Source: a bacterium
GTDB taxonomy: Bacteria; Verrucomicrobiota; Verrucomicrobiia; Verrucomicrobiales; Akkermansiaceae
Direction: 5' to 3'
Length of the DNA: 52,947 nt
Assembly (NCBI GenBank): GCA_018222765.1
Contig: JAAEZT010000002.1
Span: 249,866-302,812 of the forward strand
Below are positions 8,170 to 17,661 of the stretch, piece by piece. Below the pieces are notes generated by a model. That model was not told where the DNA came from, ran no database searches, and saw only the letters and a list, made by a program, of their open reading frames with translations. The translations under genes were made by a program, and so were the position numbers. Each line of letters opens with the position of its first letter. Position 1 is the stretch's first letter.

Positions 8170-8366
8170 CGATCATCCGCCCCTTCCTTCCCAACCTGAC
8201 CGGAGAGACCGATGAGCGACTCATCGAGACGTTCCACCAATGCCGAATCAAGATAGAGGGAGAGCTTCCTGTGGCAGCAAGCCTGATTCCCGATCAGGGT
8301 TTCAAACTGTGAGTAAAAAACTGTCGCTGGTGCGACGAAAATATCGCCTAACTGCTGCCCTCCCTG
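8166..8366 (-). pseudogene. Start-less open frame, possible gene remnant
   Basis: The 307-nt gap between lpxA and the convergent gene at 8477 holds a 66-codon minus-strand frame with no ATG. It reads QGGQQLGDIFVAPATV, then FYSQFETLIGNQACCHRKLS, then LYLDSALVERLDESLIGLSG, and ends shortly after GKEGADDR. Composition and amphipathic pattern look protein-like, and its stop overlaps the lpxA stop. Upstream the same frame meets three TGA codons. An ATG one base out of frame lies directly before it, so a single-base shift could have separated it from its start. I do not recognise the family; the open frame may also be chance. Nothing else is seen in this gap. Confidence 0.2.
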
Positions 8367-8476
8367 TCATCAGACTCAGGATTTTCTGCACCACTGGAAG
8401 CACGTTCGAAAAAAACAAAAGACGAAATACGATCTCGGCCACAATCAGCTTCAGGGGGAAAGCAAAGCTTCCGGGA

Positions 8477-9085
8477 TTATTTCTCCCGCGCCAGACCAAG
8501 CTCGCTCTTGGTCTTTTCAACATCAAGCGAGACATCATCCCCGGTCCAGAGCTGACCATCCGGGCCAAGTGACCGAAGGTCCATGACATCAGCCTTCAAG
8601 GGATGAAAAATATAGGGATTTCCGTAGCGATCCAAAAGCTCACCATCGGAAAGAAGGCCAGGATCGATAAAGACGACCTTCTTCGGGTTCTCTCCCGTCA
8701 GGGCGGCAGCGAATTCCTCGTTGTCCGTTCCCACCGGATTTTCCTGATAAACCAACCGATAGTTGCTCAGGACCTCATCAATGATTTCAAGATCCCGATA
8801 GGTGGTCTCGTTCTCATGATGGAGATCACCGCCAAGTTTGACACTGGGATGCCAGTAACTCACTCCGTCCCGAAACCGGGTCAGGCGGGCATCGGTGTTG
8901 CTTTCATCGATCGCTGCCGGGTGGCGCAACTCGATCCGGCCAATCGAAAAGCCCGTCACCGTCGCCTCGTCCTGATCAAGTTGAGGGGTTACTGGCCCCG
9001 GAATAGTAGCAACAGATTCCCACTTCAGTCCCACGAGAAACCAAACAAGAGCCACCGCTAAAACCAATCCACCAAATACTTTCAT
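8477..9085 (-). CDS. Membrane-anchored protein with GspG-like C-terminal segment
   Basis: The 202-residue protein begins with a single hydrophobic anchor (MKVFGGLVLAVALVWFLVGL), followed by an extracytoplasmic domain. The C-terminal part, LLDRYGNPYIFHPL...DVMDLRSLGPDGQLWTGDDVSL, matches the typical end of GspG-type pseudopilins, where D-x-(W/Y)-GNPY and SLGPDG form a calcium-binding loop (family knowledge). A prepilin cleavage site is missing: there is no G-FTLxE before the helix. It is the last gene of the DUF1800-DUF1501 transcript, 3 nt after the DUF1501 stop. It is probably a lineage-specific companion of that cassette; the function is unknown. Confidence 0.75.
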   Translation of the reverse strand: MKVFGGLVLAVALVWFLVGLKWESVATIPGPVTPQLDQDEATVTGFSIGRIELRHPAAIDESNTDARLTRFRDGVSYWHPSVKLGGDLHHENETTYRDLEIIDEVLSNYRLVYQENPVGTDNEEFAAALTGENPKKVVFIDPGLLSDGELLDRYGNPYIFHPLKADVMDLRSLGPDGQLWTGDDVSLDVEKTKSELGLAREK

Positions 9086-9088
9086 TCC

Positions 9089-10618
9089 CTAGAGATAGCC
9101 TAGATTTGCAGAACCTCCGAAGGGATCTTCGAAGCGGCTCAAATTAGGGAAAATCGTTTCCATCTCCGAACTACCTGGAGGCACCCCAAACCAATTGGCC
9201 AGCACCGCGCAATGTTGGTCCACCGAGGTCGTGGGAATCCAACGCCCCCGGCTGCCGCGTGGTGTATCATTCGCACCGCCGACAACCAGTTCCGGAAACT
9301 CGCCGTAAAACTGCCCACCATTGACTGCGCCACCAAACATAAAGCAGTGAGTGCCCCAAGCGTGATCCGTTCCAGCCGTTGCCGGGTTTTCGCTATTGGG
9401 TGTCCAAGTTCTGTTGAAGTCCGAGGCCTGGAATGTCGTGACCTGATCGTAGTCAAATTTCGGATCCAGAGACGCCAAATCTTTCATCGCTTGATTGAAC
9501 GCGCCAATCGCAGCATCGAGCGAAGCAAGGTTTCCCTGAAGGTCATCATTGATATCGGCGTGGTTGTCATAGCCGCCGGAATCGACGAAGAAAATCTGAC
9601 GCCGATTCCCTAAGCAATTCCGCCCCACGATCATCTTGGCAACGGCTTTAAGCTCACTGGCCAATCCGCCGCTCGCACCATAGCTGTCCCAGATGGCATC
9701 GAGATCCAATCCCAATCCATCTGCTACAGCCGATGCCTCCGTGATCACGGCCTCATTCTCCCGAGCTCTTCGGACTACGGCCGAATACCCATCTTCAAGA
9801 AGATGCGCATGACTGTAATTAATGATTCTCTCCAAGGCCTTCAGCCTTTGCCCTTCCTGTCGATTCAAACGATAGGTCCCGTCTCCATTTAATGCGTTAC
9901 TATATTGCGTACCAAAACTCGCCAGGCTAATCGCTCCGGACGAAGTCACCGAATACTGATTCTCCGACCCTCCATTCATGAATTGGTTGTTTCCGGCTGC
10001 CGTGATCATCATCGAGGTCTGGGTATCGGGATTCCATGTTGAATGATACAGATCCGCTACCCGCGATCCCCATCCCGAGAGATAGGGGCGGTCGGAGATC
10101 GACGACATCCACTCGGTCACTTGGTCTGAATGCGAAAACAACTGCCGCGGTAATCCCACACTGTCATAGGTATCCGGAGTCGTCGGGTAGGCCAGCGTTC
10201 CAACATTGTTCACGAAAGCGGCATCGCCCCCATTGAACATTGAGGCCAGATTAGGAAGCGATGGATGTAAACCAAATTGCTGATCACCTGCACTCGGCAC
10301 ATTGATTTCTGTCCCCGCCGTGGCAATGTCCACCTCGGGAACCGCGACTACTCCACGGTCCGCCAAATAGCCGGCTTTTTGGGGATTTCCCCCGATAGGG
10401 ATGAGGACATTATTCATGTCACAACCACCTCTCAGGAAAAGACAAACGAGCGCCCTGTAGGGAGTGGCTGGATCATCATCAACATTCCCGGCGGATGCCG
10501 CTGCGGAATTAATCAACTGCAATTGCGTGACCGTATTAATTAACGAACCCCATCCCATCATCCCGCAGGAACCGGTTGCAAGAAATTTGCGACGATTGAA
10601 ATTTGAGAGATCAGCCAT
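9089..10618 (-). CDS. DUF1501 protein (COG4102), Tat-exported
   Basis: The 509-residue protein has a twin-arginine signal (NRRKFLATGSCGMMGWG) and the DUF1501 signatures: RALVCLFLRGGCDMNNVLIP, FGLHPSLPNLASMF, DSGGYDNHADI and GTDHAWGTHCFMFGGAVNGG. DUF1501 belongs to the alkaline phosphatase-like superfamily; no substrate is established. It is 12 nt downstream of the DUF1800 gene, the usual partner of this subtype, and 3 nt before the GspG-like gene. The twin-arginine signal suggests it is folded in the cytoplasm before export. Confidence 0.93.
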   Translation of the reverse strand: MADLSNFNRRKFLATGSCGMMGWGSLINTVTQLQLINSAAASAGNVDDDPATPYRALVCLFLRGGCDMNNVLIPIGGNPQKAGYLADRGVVAVPEVDIATAGTEINVPSAGDQQFGLHPSLPNLASMFNGGDAAFVNNVGTLAYPTTPDTYDSVGLPRQLFSHSDQVTEWMSSISDRPYLSGWGSRVADLYHSTWNPDTQTSMMITAAGNNQFMNGGSENQYSVTSSGAISLASFGTQYSNALNGDGTYRLNRQEGQRLKALERIINYSHAHLLEDGYSAVVRRARENEAVITEASAVADGLGLDLDAIWDSYGASGGLASELKAVAKMIVGRNCLGNRRQIFFVDSGGYDNHADINDDLQGNLASLDAAIGAFNQAMKDLASLDPKFDYDQVTTFQASDFNRTWTPNSENPATAGTDHAWGTHCFMFGGAVNGGQFYGEFPELVVGGANDTPRGSRGRWIPTTSVDQHCAVLANWFGVPPGSSEMETIFPNLSRFEDPFGGSANLGYL

Positions 10619-10630
10619 ATGTTAAATTGG

Positions 10631-13600
10631 TTAGTTTTTAATCTGAAATTCAGGTGTCAAACTTAGGAGGTAAAGGGCATCGGACAGCTTGTTGCGCCGA
10701 TCAATATCATCATTGGTCCCATTAAAGGGACCTCCGTAAATCGATAAAGCATCGATGATGAGTTCTCTGGGATTCTTCAAAAAGTCGTTCCCGGCAGGGC
10801 CCGAAGGATCTTCGTCATCAGCCGGATCGTAAGGATATTTCCGTTTCAGGTATCCCAGCGTCAGGCGACGATCAAGTTCATCCACCAATATCTCATCGGC
10901 AAGAGATTCGGAATTCCGCCCCCCCACCGGAGTCGGAGCTGTCACGGGATAAAGGGATGAGCCCAGCCCCAAGCGATCCAGGCGAATTCGGTCATTCGAA
11001 TCCGCACTGTTGTTAGACACTCCAAGAGCAAGCCGTTGATTTCCGTTCGACCCAGCCAGTGGATATCCCGGGGTCCCACTATTCTGTCTGGTAACGTCCT
11101 CAAAATAGTTGATGTTCCGAATCACGTCCGGCTCGTTCGCCAACTGAAGTTCTGGCGACACAAGGCCAGCTTCAGCAATGGCACCACCCGGTGAATAATC
11201 GGAAACATACCAGTTAAAGACGGTTTCCTGGGTCATCGGAATCATCTGCAGCCCCGCCGAACCCGTGGTATATGTATTCGCCTGCAAGAAGCGAAAATTC
11301 CTCTCCTGATTCGCCAATTGCGCGGCAGGATAATTGAAGTTTCCAAGATACAAATCCGGATTATCGAAGTTCCCCGGCGCGGTGTCGAAAGGAGACGCTC
11401 CGGCAGGATCGATCATTGGGATATATGTGAATGCTTCCATTGATCTCAGAATCTGAAGGTAGCCTTCCAATGGCGATTTCTTCAACCCGAAGGTCGTGTT
11501 GTTCAAATCAACTTTTCGAGCCTCCGAATCCAAAAGGATCGCTTTGACCGTGAGTTTCAAGTTACCCTCATTTTCCTTAAACACCGTGGCCACCCGGTGC
11601 AGGTAATCGCGGGAAGGATTTGATGTCGTGAAGCGCTGAATGAGGCGCCTGCAAATGAAAGCCGGAGTACTCCGGTGGCTGTTGATCATATCATAATCAG
11701 GCTGTCCGTCCGGTTTGCCCGCCAACCAATCAAGAGCATCCTCGATGTCAGCCACACCTTGCGCGGTAGGATCGGTAAGGTCAGTATTATCAATGGTTAC
11801 ACCAGCGAAAGTTTTGACACTCGTATCGTGAAATTCTCCGAACATTTTCATCGGATAGCTATAACGCATCGACAGGAGACCATCTGTGACCTGGTTGCGA
11901 GCAAAGTAATTATTCTCAACCATGTTGGCATATGGAGTTCCTCCCCACGGATCCGAGGTATTATTGGATCTCCCGAAACTTTGGCCCGTGAGAACCTTGG
12001 CAAACTCCCGAATATCGTCGTTGGTATAAGTTGGAATAGGAAGTCCATTCGGCCCCAGGCGCAAGGTCCCATCCGGCCATAATTCGAACAATCCAATTGA
12101 GAACAACTGCATATTTTCGCGAGCCAAATTCTCGTCAGGATAAATGTCATCCTCGCCGTCACCATTGAGGTCTGCGGCTTTTTGATTCTGCAAACTCGAC
12201 AACCAGCGCCCCATGATCGGGCTCCAGTTCACATAACCGAGAATATCCCGGTAGTGGCTGAAGGCATGGAAGTTGAGCATGTCCTGATAATTGGCCATGC
12301 CGTATGGCTGGTCATCGAGTGTGCTGGAAGAATAACTGGCCACAACAATCTGTTGCAGCGAGAAGCCCATTTTCTGACGAAGCTGATCTCTTGAATTGAT
12401 CATCATCTGCCAGAGCACTTGGCGCTGGCTGAGAAGGCCCGGTTCCGCTCTGAGACCATTATCGTCTGCAAGTGCAGCATCATCGCGGGTCACGGGATAT
12501 GCATGGCTCAAATGCCAGTGCTCGGGATGAGCTGCACTGCGGTCAACCGTCGGCCAAACCGGCGGCAAAGAGGGTGTGGTGTCATTCCCGATGCTGGGAT
12601 TTCTCACCGGGTCATACACTCCGGCAATCTTGTAATGCTGGAAATCAGCCGCCAGGGCGTAATCAAGATGATAGCTCTGCTGCAAAGAAACCTGACTTTC
12701 AATCCAATCGTCATAAGCTTCAGAACGATGATAGGTCGGATCTGAAATTCTTTCGTTTTCAATTGTAGACACCATCGTAGCAACTTCAGCATCAGTCGCT
12801 CCAAATGTCGCCTGATTCAGGAAACGTCGTACTTCCGATTCCAATTCATCTCCTGTCAATAGCGGATACTCCGCCGAACCAGGGTCAGCGTCCGGATTAG
12901 GAGCACCCGGAGAAACCTGCGACCCTCCGGAAAGAACAAGGAAAGACCAAATCTCTCCCCCCGGATGATCCACCGTGTGAATATTGAGATAAAGTGGCGA
13001 TTCTCCATTCTGACCGAAGAGAGAGTCAATAATCGTCTGCTTACTGGCCGGACCACCATTGGTGGGTATCGCTCCCGACGAATCGGTCAGGTCCCAGGGA
13101 TACGCCGTCAGGGCTCCGTTCAAGGGATCGCTTTCCCCATCCCCTGGTATCTGGGTAATTTCATAAATGATTGATCCAGACGAAGGTGGATTCCCCGGGA
13201 TCTGATTCGACTTGTGAATGTGTGAATCCTGTTGGGCCGAGGTCAAACCACCAAATTCAGTATAGAGCAAAAGCTGTGTCCTAGTACCATTCAAGGTCGC
13301 GGTGGTGAATCCAGACCCTCCCGAAACCACGCCGCTCTCAGGCCCGAAATTACCAGTGAAGATCGCGAGGTTTTCAGGGCTGTTCGGAAGGTCAAAGAGC
13401 TGAATCGAGGCCCCGTTGGTCGTTGAAGAAATCTGATACTCGTCGCTTTCAGCAGGCTCAATCGCAAGATTCAAAGTTTCGGGGTATTCCACAATCGAAT
13501 CAGGAATTGCCCGCACTCTGAGAACTTTGGTCATCTCGCCAAATTCGAAAATCACACTATTGACGATGATATTTCCGTCCGCGTCCGTAATTTCATAATC

Positions 13601-15631
13601 ACTGACTTCGGCTACTTCATCCCCCGCACTTCCCACTAAAGTGCAACACGTTCCATCGCAAACCGTCGCGGTATTTCCGGTCTCCGCCAGCGGCTGCACG
13701 CACAGCTGAATTTCCAAGGGGGTCAAAGGCCCCGTTCTCGTCAACGTCACCTCGCCATAATCCTCGCTTGAGTTGGGCGAATTTCTCTCAAAAGCCGTTG
13801 TATCCGAGGCCGCCAGGGAAACCTCGATAGTTTCCCCAAGGGAACCCAACAAAGAAGCTGCCTCCGTGCTATCCTGTTGCCCGGGAATCGTAGTGGCATC
13901 AAAAAATAAATAAGGAAGGTTCTTTGCCAGTGCCAACTCCTCCCAGTCCATCAGACCATCGCCATCCTGATCTCCATCCATGATGCCTATCCGAAAAAAA
14001 TGCTGGTCTTCGTCCGGAGTGAATCCGCCGGTATTCGCAGCCAAATATCCATTCCCAGAAATATTTCCGCCGGTGAATTCCCACTCATCTAAAACGAGAT
14101 TCGGTCGCAAGACGTAGGCCATTCTTACGGCATCAAGTTTCAAAACTTCGATCCCGTTGCTGGCATCTTGAAAGGTCATTCCCCTAACACTCCCAATCAG
14201 GTTTCCATTCAAATCGCTGACGTAGACATCATAGGTATCTTCCGCCACGACGTAACTGGCCAAGCCCGCCCGGTAGGGAAAACCTTCGGGCTGCAGCGAT
14301 GCCACAATTTCAATTCGGTAAGTATCACCATAGGTCACATTGATCTGCTTATCTCCGCTCAATCCCCCGACTCGAACCACCGCAAAATGTACTGAGGGAT
14401 CAAAAGGCACACCTTCTTCGTAATTGGGACCAAGCTCCTCAATGTCAATCCGCGGGCCATCTTGGGATGAGGTATCGGCATTCCGAAAATACAGAACGAC
14501 ATCATCGTGACTGAAAGTCATCTGAAAGAGAAAAGAAGCGTAGAAATTTTCGGTCGCAGCAGTTGGGAATGTTGTCAAATCATCGCCACCTACCGGATCG
14601 GATTCGACTTGCTCTGCGTTACCAGTCATCCCGGCAACGCCACTGACCAGAGAGGTTCCGGAATTCCATAACAAGCCGGTTTGCGAAGCGGAATCATAGT
14701 CATGGCTCTTCAGCGGCAAAAGAGGCGTCTCTTGCGGGAGAAATTCTACCGGCACGATTGCGCTGACCGGTATTAACTGGGGCTCGATAATCCCAGGGCC
14801 AGTGAAACCAATCTGACAATGTGCTCTCGACACCGGCGCCAGATAACGAACCTCCATCAGATACGATTCCCCCGCCGTCAGAGTAAGGGGATCGGATGCC
14901 TGTCCCGGATATTTTAACCACTCTCCCTCGCCCACATCCGTCTGCGACGAAAGCACCCGTGAAATCACTTCCAACCCTTCCTCTCCAGCCCCCGAACTCA
15001 GACTCAATTCAGCCGCTCCGGCTGAAGAAATATAAAATTGAAAATCCCCGCTGCTCGGCGGAGAGATCAAGACCTGAAACCTTCCACCAAAACCCGAGGC
15101 AAAACTTTTAGGAACCTCAAATTGATCTAATGTCGTCACCCCGTCGGGATTTTTCGGAAAGGTCGCCAAACCCGTCAGTCCACTTAGTTCTATTCCCGAC
15201 ACATTGGCCCAAAGCTCGTGATTTATCTGGGCAGCCCGCTTCGAAGCATTTTGCGTATCCACCTGGAGATGCATCATCTGCCCGGTTCCACCCAAAAGAG
15301 GACCTACCGGAACGAAATTCTGCAAGTTACGCGACTCCGACAATTGATACCACTTCCCGGCCTTCGTCGGGAATTCCAATATCTTGAGATTTCCCCCCGG
15401 TCCTCCCGCCATACCTCTTTGTTTGGGATAATCCGATGAATCGAAGGGATCTGTTGCCGCCGTCGCTTCCTCTCCATTCGTATACCCATCGCCATCATCG
15501 TCCGCCGTCGCCAGCAGGGCCTGCGCCCCGAATTTCTGCTGCCAAATGTCAGAAAGACCATCACTATCTAAATCAACCGCAAACGCAGACGTCCCCCAAA
15601 ATGCCCAAACAAATAATGATAAAGTCCTCAT
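10631..15631 (-). CDS. Giant multidomain DUF1800 surface protein with PA14, Calx-beta-like and CHRD domains
   Basis: The 1666-residue exported protein (signal MRTLSLFVWAFWGTSAFA) is built of several modules. Approximate order: calcium-binding repeat (DLDSDGLSDIWQQKFG...DDDGDGYTNGEEA, residues 19-70); PA14-like domain (about 130-300, GFGGRFQVLISPPSSGDFQF); a beta domain; a second calcium loop (DGDQDGDGLMDWEELA, about 565); Calx-beta-like repeat (ERNSPNSSEDYGEVTLTRTG, about 610-770); CHRD domain (NLAIFTGNFGPESGVVSGGS ... LYLNIHTVDHPGGEIWSFLV, about 790-935); and DUF1800 in the C-terminal 700 residues (RRFLNQATFGATDAEVATMV, NLARENMQLFSIGLFELWPDG). DUF1800 proteins pair with DUF1501 proteins and lack a known activity. 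PA14 and CHRD suggest carbohydrate or surface binding. First gene of a three-gene minus-strand operon. Confidence 0.92.
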   Translation of the reverse strand: MRTLSLFVWAFWGTSAFAVDLDSDGLSDIWQQKFGAQALLATADDDGDGYTNGEEATAATDPFDSSDYPKQRGMAGGPGGNLKILEFPTKAGKWYQLSESRNLQNFVPVGPLLGGTGQMMHLQVDTQNASKRAAQINHELWANVSGIELSGLTGLATFPKNPDGVTTLDQFEVPKSFASGFGGRFQVLISPPSSGDFQFYISSAGAAELSLSSGAGEEGLEVISRVLSSQTDVGEGEWLKYPGQASDPLTLTAGESYLMEVRYLAPVSRAHCQIGFTGPGIIEPQLIPVSAIVPVEFLPQETPLLPLKSHDYDSASQTGLLWNSGTSLVSGVAGMTGNAEQVESDPVGGDDLTTFPTAATENFYASFLFQMTFSHDDVVLYFRNADTSSQDGPRIDIEELGPNYEEGVPFDPSVHFAVVRVGGLSGDKQINVTYGDTYRIEIVASLQPEGFPYRAGLASYVVAEDTYDVYVSDLNGNLIGSVRGMTFQDASNGIEVLKLDAVRMAYVLRPNLVLDEWEFTGGNISGNGYLAANTGGFTPDEDQHFFRIGIMDGDQDGDGLMDWEELALAKNLPYLFFDATTIPGQQDSTEAASLLGSLGETIEVSLAASDTTAFERNSPNSSEDYGEVTLTRTGPLTPLEIQLCVQPLAETGNTATVCDGTCCTLVGSAGDEVAEVSDYEITDADGNIIVNSVIFEFGEMTKVLRVRAIPDSIVEYPETLNLAIEPAESDEYQISSTTNGASIQLFDLPNSPENLAIFTGNFGPESGVVSGGSGFTTATLNGTRTQLLLYTEFGGLTSAQQDSHIHKSNQIPGNPPSSGSIIYEITQIPGDGESDPLNGALTAYPWDLTDSSGAIPTNGGPASKQTIIDSLFGQNGESPLYLNIHTVDHPGGEIWSFLVLSGGSQVSPGAPNPDADPGSAEYPLLTGDELESEVRRFLNQATFGATDAEVATMVSTIENERISDPTYHRSEAYDDWIESQVSLQQSYHLDYALAADFQHYKIAGVYDPVRNPSIGNDTTPSLPPVWPTVDRSAAHPEHWHLSHAYPVTRDDAALADDNGLRAEPGLLSQRQVLWQMMINSRDQLRQKMGFSLQQIVVASYSSSTLDDQPYGMANYQDMLNFHAFSHYRDILGYVNWSPIMGRWLSSLQNQKAADLNGDGEDDIYPDENLARENMQLFSIGLFELWPDGTLRLGPNGLPIPTYTNDDIREFAKVLTGQSFGRSNNTSDPWGGTPYANMVENNYFARNQVTDGLLSMRYSYPMKMFGEFHDTSVKTFAGVTIDNTDLTDPTAQGVADIEDALDWLAGKPDGQPDYDMINSHRSTPAFICRRLIQRFTTSNPSRDYLHRVATVFKENEGNLKLTVKAILLDSEARKVDLNNTTFGLKKSPLEGYLQILRSMEAFTYIPMIDPAGASPFDTAPGNFDNPDLYLGNFNYPAAQLANQERNFRFLQANTYTTGSAGLQMIPMTQETVFNWYVSDYSPGGAIAEAGLVSPELQLANEPDVIRNINYFEDVTRQNSGTPGYPLAGSNGNQRLALGVSNNSADSNDRIRLDRLGLGSSLYPVTAPTPVGGRNSESLADEILVDELDRRLTLGYLKRKYPYDPADDEDPSGPAGNDFLKNPRELIIDALSIYGGPFNGTNDDIDRRNKLSDALYLLSLTPEFQIKN

Positions 15632-15856
15632 ATGGTAGCTGGGATAAAAATTACACGGCCGGGGAGAATGCGTTGATAAGCGGAAACAACAACGGAGGCG
15701 GATTCAACTTGGTAGCGCAACGACAGGTTGATTTAAGAACATATCACTTTATGTCACGTATTCTAGCGTTTTTCTTCTTCTGGAATTGAGAAGGTTTTGA
15801 ACTTGCAATACACCATCTTTAGTCAGCTCTGAGAAATCCGATTTCTTGGGGAAATA
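15632..15856. other. Upstream region of the DUF1800 operon
   Basis: This 225-nt stretch lies between the IS30 remnant and the start of the DUF1800 gene, and must contain that operon's promoter. It is AT-rich in the middle (15730-15780). I saw no RNA gene, no convincing terminator and no clear promoter pair. Confidence 0.4.
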
Positions 15857-15988
15857 TTACCGAATGATTCCATTTATATTTTTGTTCAGTCCTCTCTCCG
15901 ATGAGTGGTAGGGGTAAGCGAAAAATGAGTCGATTCCGAGGAGATCCTTCAGGATGTGGTGGTAGGCGAACTCTTCACCAAACACCTT
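15857..15988 (-). mobile_element. IS30-family transposase remnant (C-terminal fragment)
   Basis: Directly after the leuA stop, a minus-strand frame of 43 codons reads KVFGEEFAYHHILKDLLGID, then SFFAYPYHSSERGLNKNING, then IIR and a TAA. This closely follows the catalytic end of IS30-family transposases, where G-x-EF is followed about 20 residues later by FA-(H/D)-PY-x-S-x-ERG-x-NEN-x-NGLIRQ (DDE integrase core with the final glutamate in ERG). Here the second Asn-Glu has become Asn-Lys and the frame stops right after GIIR, so it is dead. There is no start and no terminal inverted repeat was found. It points to an old insertion and decay next to leuA. Confidence 0.75.
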
Positions 15989-15990
15989 TC

Positions 15991-17661
15991 CTAACGGAGC
16001 AAATTCCACGCACACACGAGAGCTTTCACGCCTGCCATCTCAATCGATGGGTCAACCCCCACCCCCCAAAGAATACGTCCGTCGTCATGACGGAGCTGCA
16101 CATATGCCGCCGCATCAGAGCTCGAACCTCCACGCACCGCGTGCGAGCGGTAATCGGTCAAAGTGAAATCCTTCAACCCACCCACCTCGAGCGCCTGAAC
16201 GTAGGCATTGATGGGGCCGTTTCCTATTCCTTCTAGGGTCCGCGACTTGCCACCTACTTCGACCTGAGCCTTGCAAGAAACCTCACCACGTCCGGCAGCA
16301 TGGTGGTCCAACACGTAATCCACGAGATTCATCTCGGATGACACATTGGCAAACTCCTTCAGGAACACCTTCCCGACCTCTTCCGCCGAAAGCTCCTTCC
16401 CGCGTTCGTCCGCCAAATCATAAACGCGTTTCCCAACCTGGGGATGCATCGTCTTGGGTAAATCAAAGCCGTGCTCTTGATCGAGAATGTAGGCCACCCC
16501 ACCTTTCCCGGACTGCGAATTGATCCGGACGATCGCTTCGTAACTCCGACCAATATCGTGGGGGTCGATGGTCAGATAAGGCACGCCCCAATTCCCAGCC
16601 TCTTCCTTTTTCCGCCGATCGAGACCTTTCTTAATCGCGTCCTGATGACTTCCCGAAAAAGCAGTGAACACCAACTCCCCGGCATAAGGCTGACGATCCG
16701 GAACGGTCATGCGGGTAGTCCGCTCATACACTTCGCGCATCCGTGAGAGATTCGAAAAATCCAAACCTGTCTCGATACCATGACTATTCATATTCAACGA
16801 CACGATCACGATATCAAGATTCCCCGTCCGCTCGCCACAGCCGAACAAAGTTCCCTCCACCCGATCCGCACCAGCCATCAAACCTAACTCTGTCGCCGCA
16901 ACGCCCGTCCCACGATCATTATGGGTATGAAGGGAAATAATCACCGAATCCCGCGCCGAGATATTACGGCACATCCACTCGATCTGATCGGCATGCACAT
17001 TGGGGGTAGTCCACTCCACTGTTGCCGGGAGATTCAAAATCATCTTCTTCTCCGGCGTTGGTTCCCACACCGCCATCACGCCCTCGCAACACTCAAGTGC
17101 GAAATCCAATTCGGTATCGGAAAAACTCTCGGGCGAATATTGCAGCACGATTTCAGTCTCGGGAATCGTCGGCACCAATTCCTTCACCACCTTCGCTCCT
17201 TCCACCGCAATCGCCCTGATGTCCTCACGGGAGGCATCGTGGAAAGTCACGCGACGCTGCAGCGTACTGGTGGAATTATAAATGTGCACGATGACACGAC
17301 GAGCACCCTTGATCGCCTCAAAGGTTCGCTCAATCAAATGGCGACGCGTCTGCACCAGGACCTGCACTGTAACGTTGTCAGGAATGCGGTCTTCCTCAAT
17401 TAAGCGACGCATAAAGGCAAACTCGGTGTCGCTCGCCGAGGGAAAGCCAATCTCGATCTCCTTAAATCCAACCTCCACGAGCAGATCGAACATCTCCAGC
17501 TTTTCCTCAACACTCATCGGAATAGGCAGCGCCTGATTGCCATCCCGTAGGTCGACGGAACACCAAGTTGGAGCTGCGTCGATAGTGCGATCCGGCCAGG
17601 TCCGATCGGATAATTCGACGGCCGGAAAGGGACGGTATTTGGTTATGGTTTCAGTTTTCAT
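15991..17661 (-). CDS. leuA: 2-isopropylmalate synthase, long form
   Basis: The 556-residue protein condenses acetyl-CoA with 2-oxoisovalerate, the committed step of leucine synthesis. It starts MKTETITKYRPFPAVELSDR. The TIM-barrel signature is WCSVDLRDGNQALPIPMSVEEK; the metal-binding histidines lie in SLHTHNDRGTGVAATELG; the second signature is EGTLFGCGERTGNLDI. The C-terminal LeuA regulatory (allosteric) domain follows about residue 420 (VDYVLDHHAAGRGEVSCKAQ ... YVQALEVGGLKDFTLTDYRSHAV), which normally binds leucine. The open frame extends 27 codons upstream, but that stretch is leader sequence. Expression is probably controlled by the leader peptide and attenuator at 17775-17858. The 3' end abuts an IS30 remnant, and the protein end (VCAWNLLR) looks normal. 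Confidence 0.96.
   Translation of the reverse strand: MKTETITKYRPFPAVELSDRTWPDRTIDAAPTWCSVDLRDGNQALPIPMSVEEKLEMFDLLVEVGFKEIEIGFPSASDTEFAFMRRLIEEDRIPDNVTVQVLVQTRRHLIERTFEAIKGARRVIVHIYNSTSTLQRRVTFHDASREDIRAIAVEGAKVVKELVPTIPETEIVLQYSPESFSDTELDFALECCEGVMAVWEPTPEKKMILNLPATVEWTTPNVHADQIEWMCRNISARDSVIISLHTHNDRGTGVAATELGLMAGADRVEGTLFGCGERTGNLDIVIVSLNMNSHGIETGLDFSNLSRMREVYERTTRMTVPDRQPYAGELVFTAFSGSHQDAIKKGLDRRKKEEAGNWGVPYLTIDPHDIGRSYEAIVRINSQSGKGGVAYILDQEHGFDLPKTMHPQVGKRVYDLADERGKELSAEEVGKVFLKEFANVSSEMNLVDYVLDHHAAGRGEVSCKAQVEVGGKSRTLEGIGNGPINAYVQALEVGGLKDFTLTDYRSHAVRGGSSSDAAAYVQLRHDDGRILWGVGVDPSIEMAGVKALVCAWNLLR

Noticed and set aside
8176-8201. SRP RNA-like motif on the minus strand (GGTCAGG ... GGAAGGAAG)
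   Set aside because: The conserved AGCAG on the 3' side of helix 8 is missing (AGGGG instead), and no long complementary flanks form the rest of the RNA.
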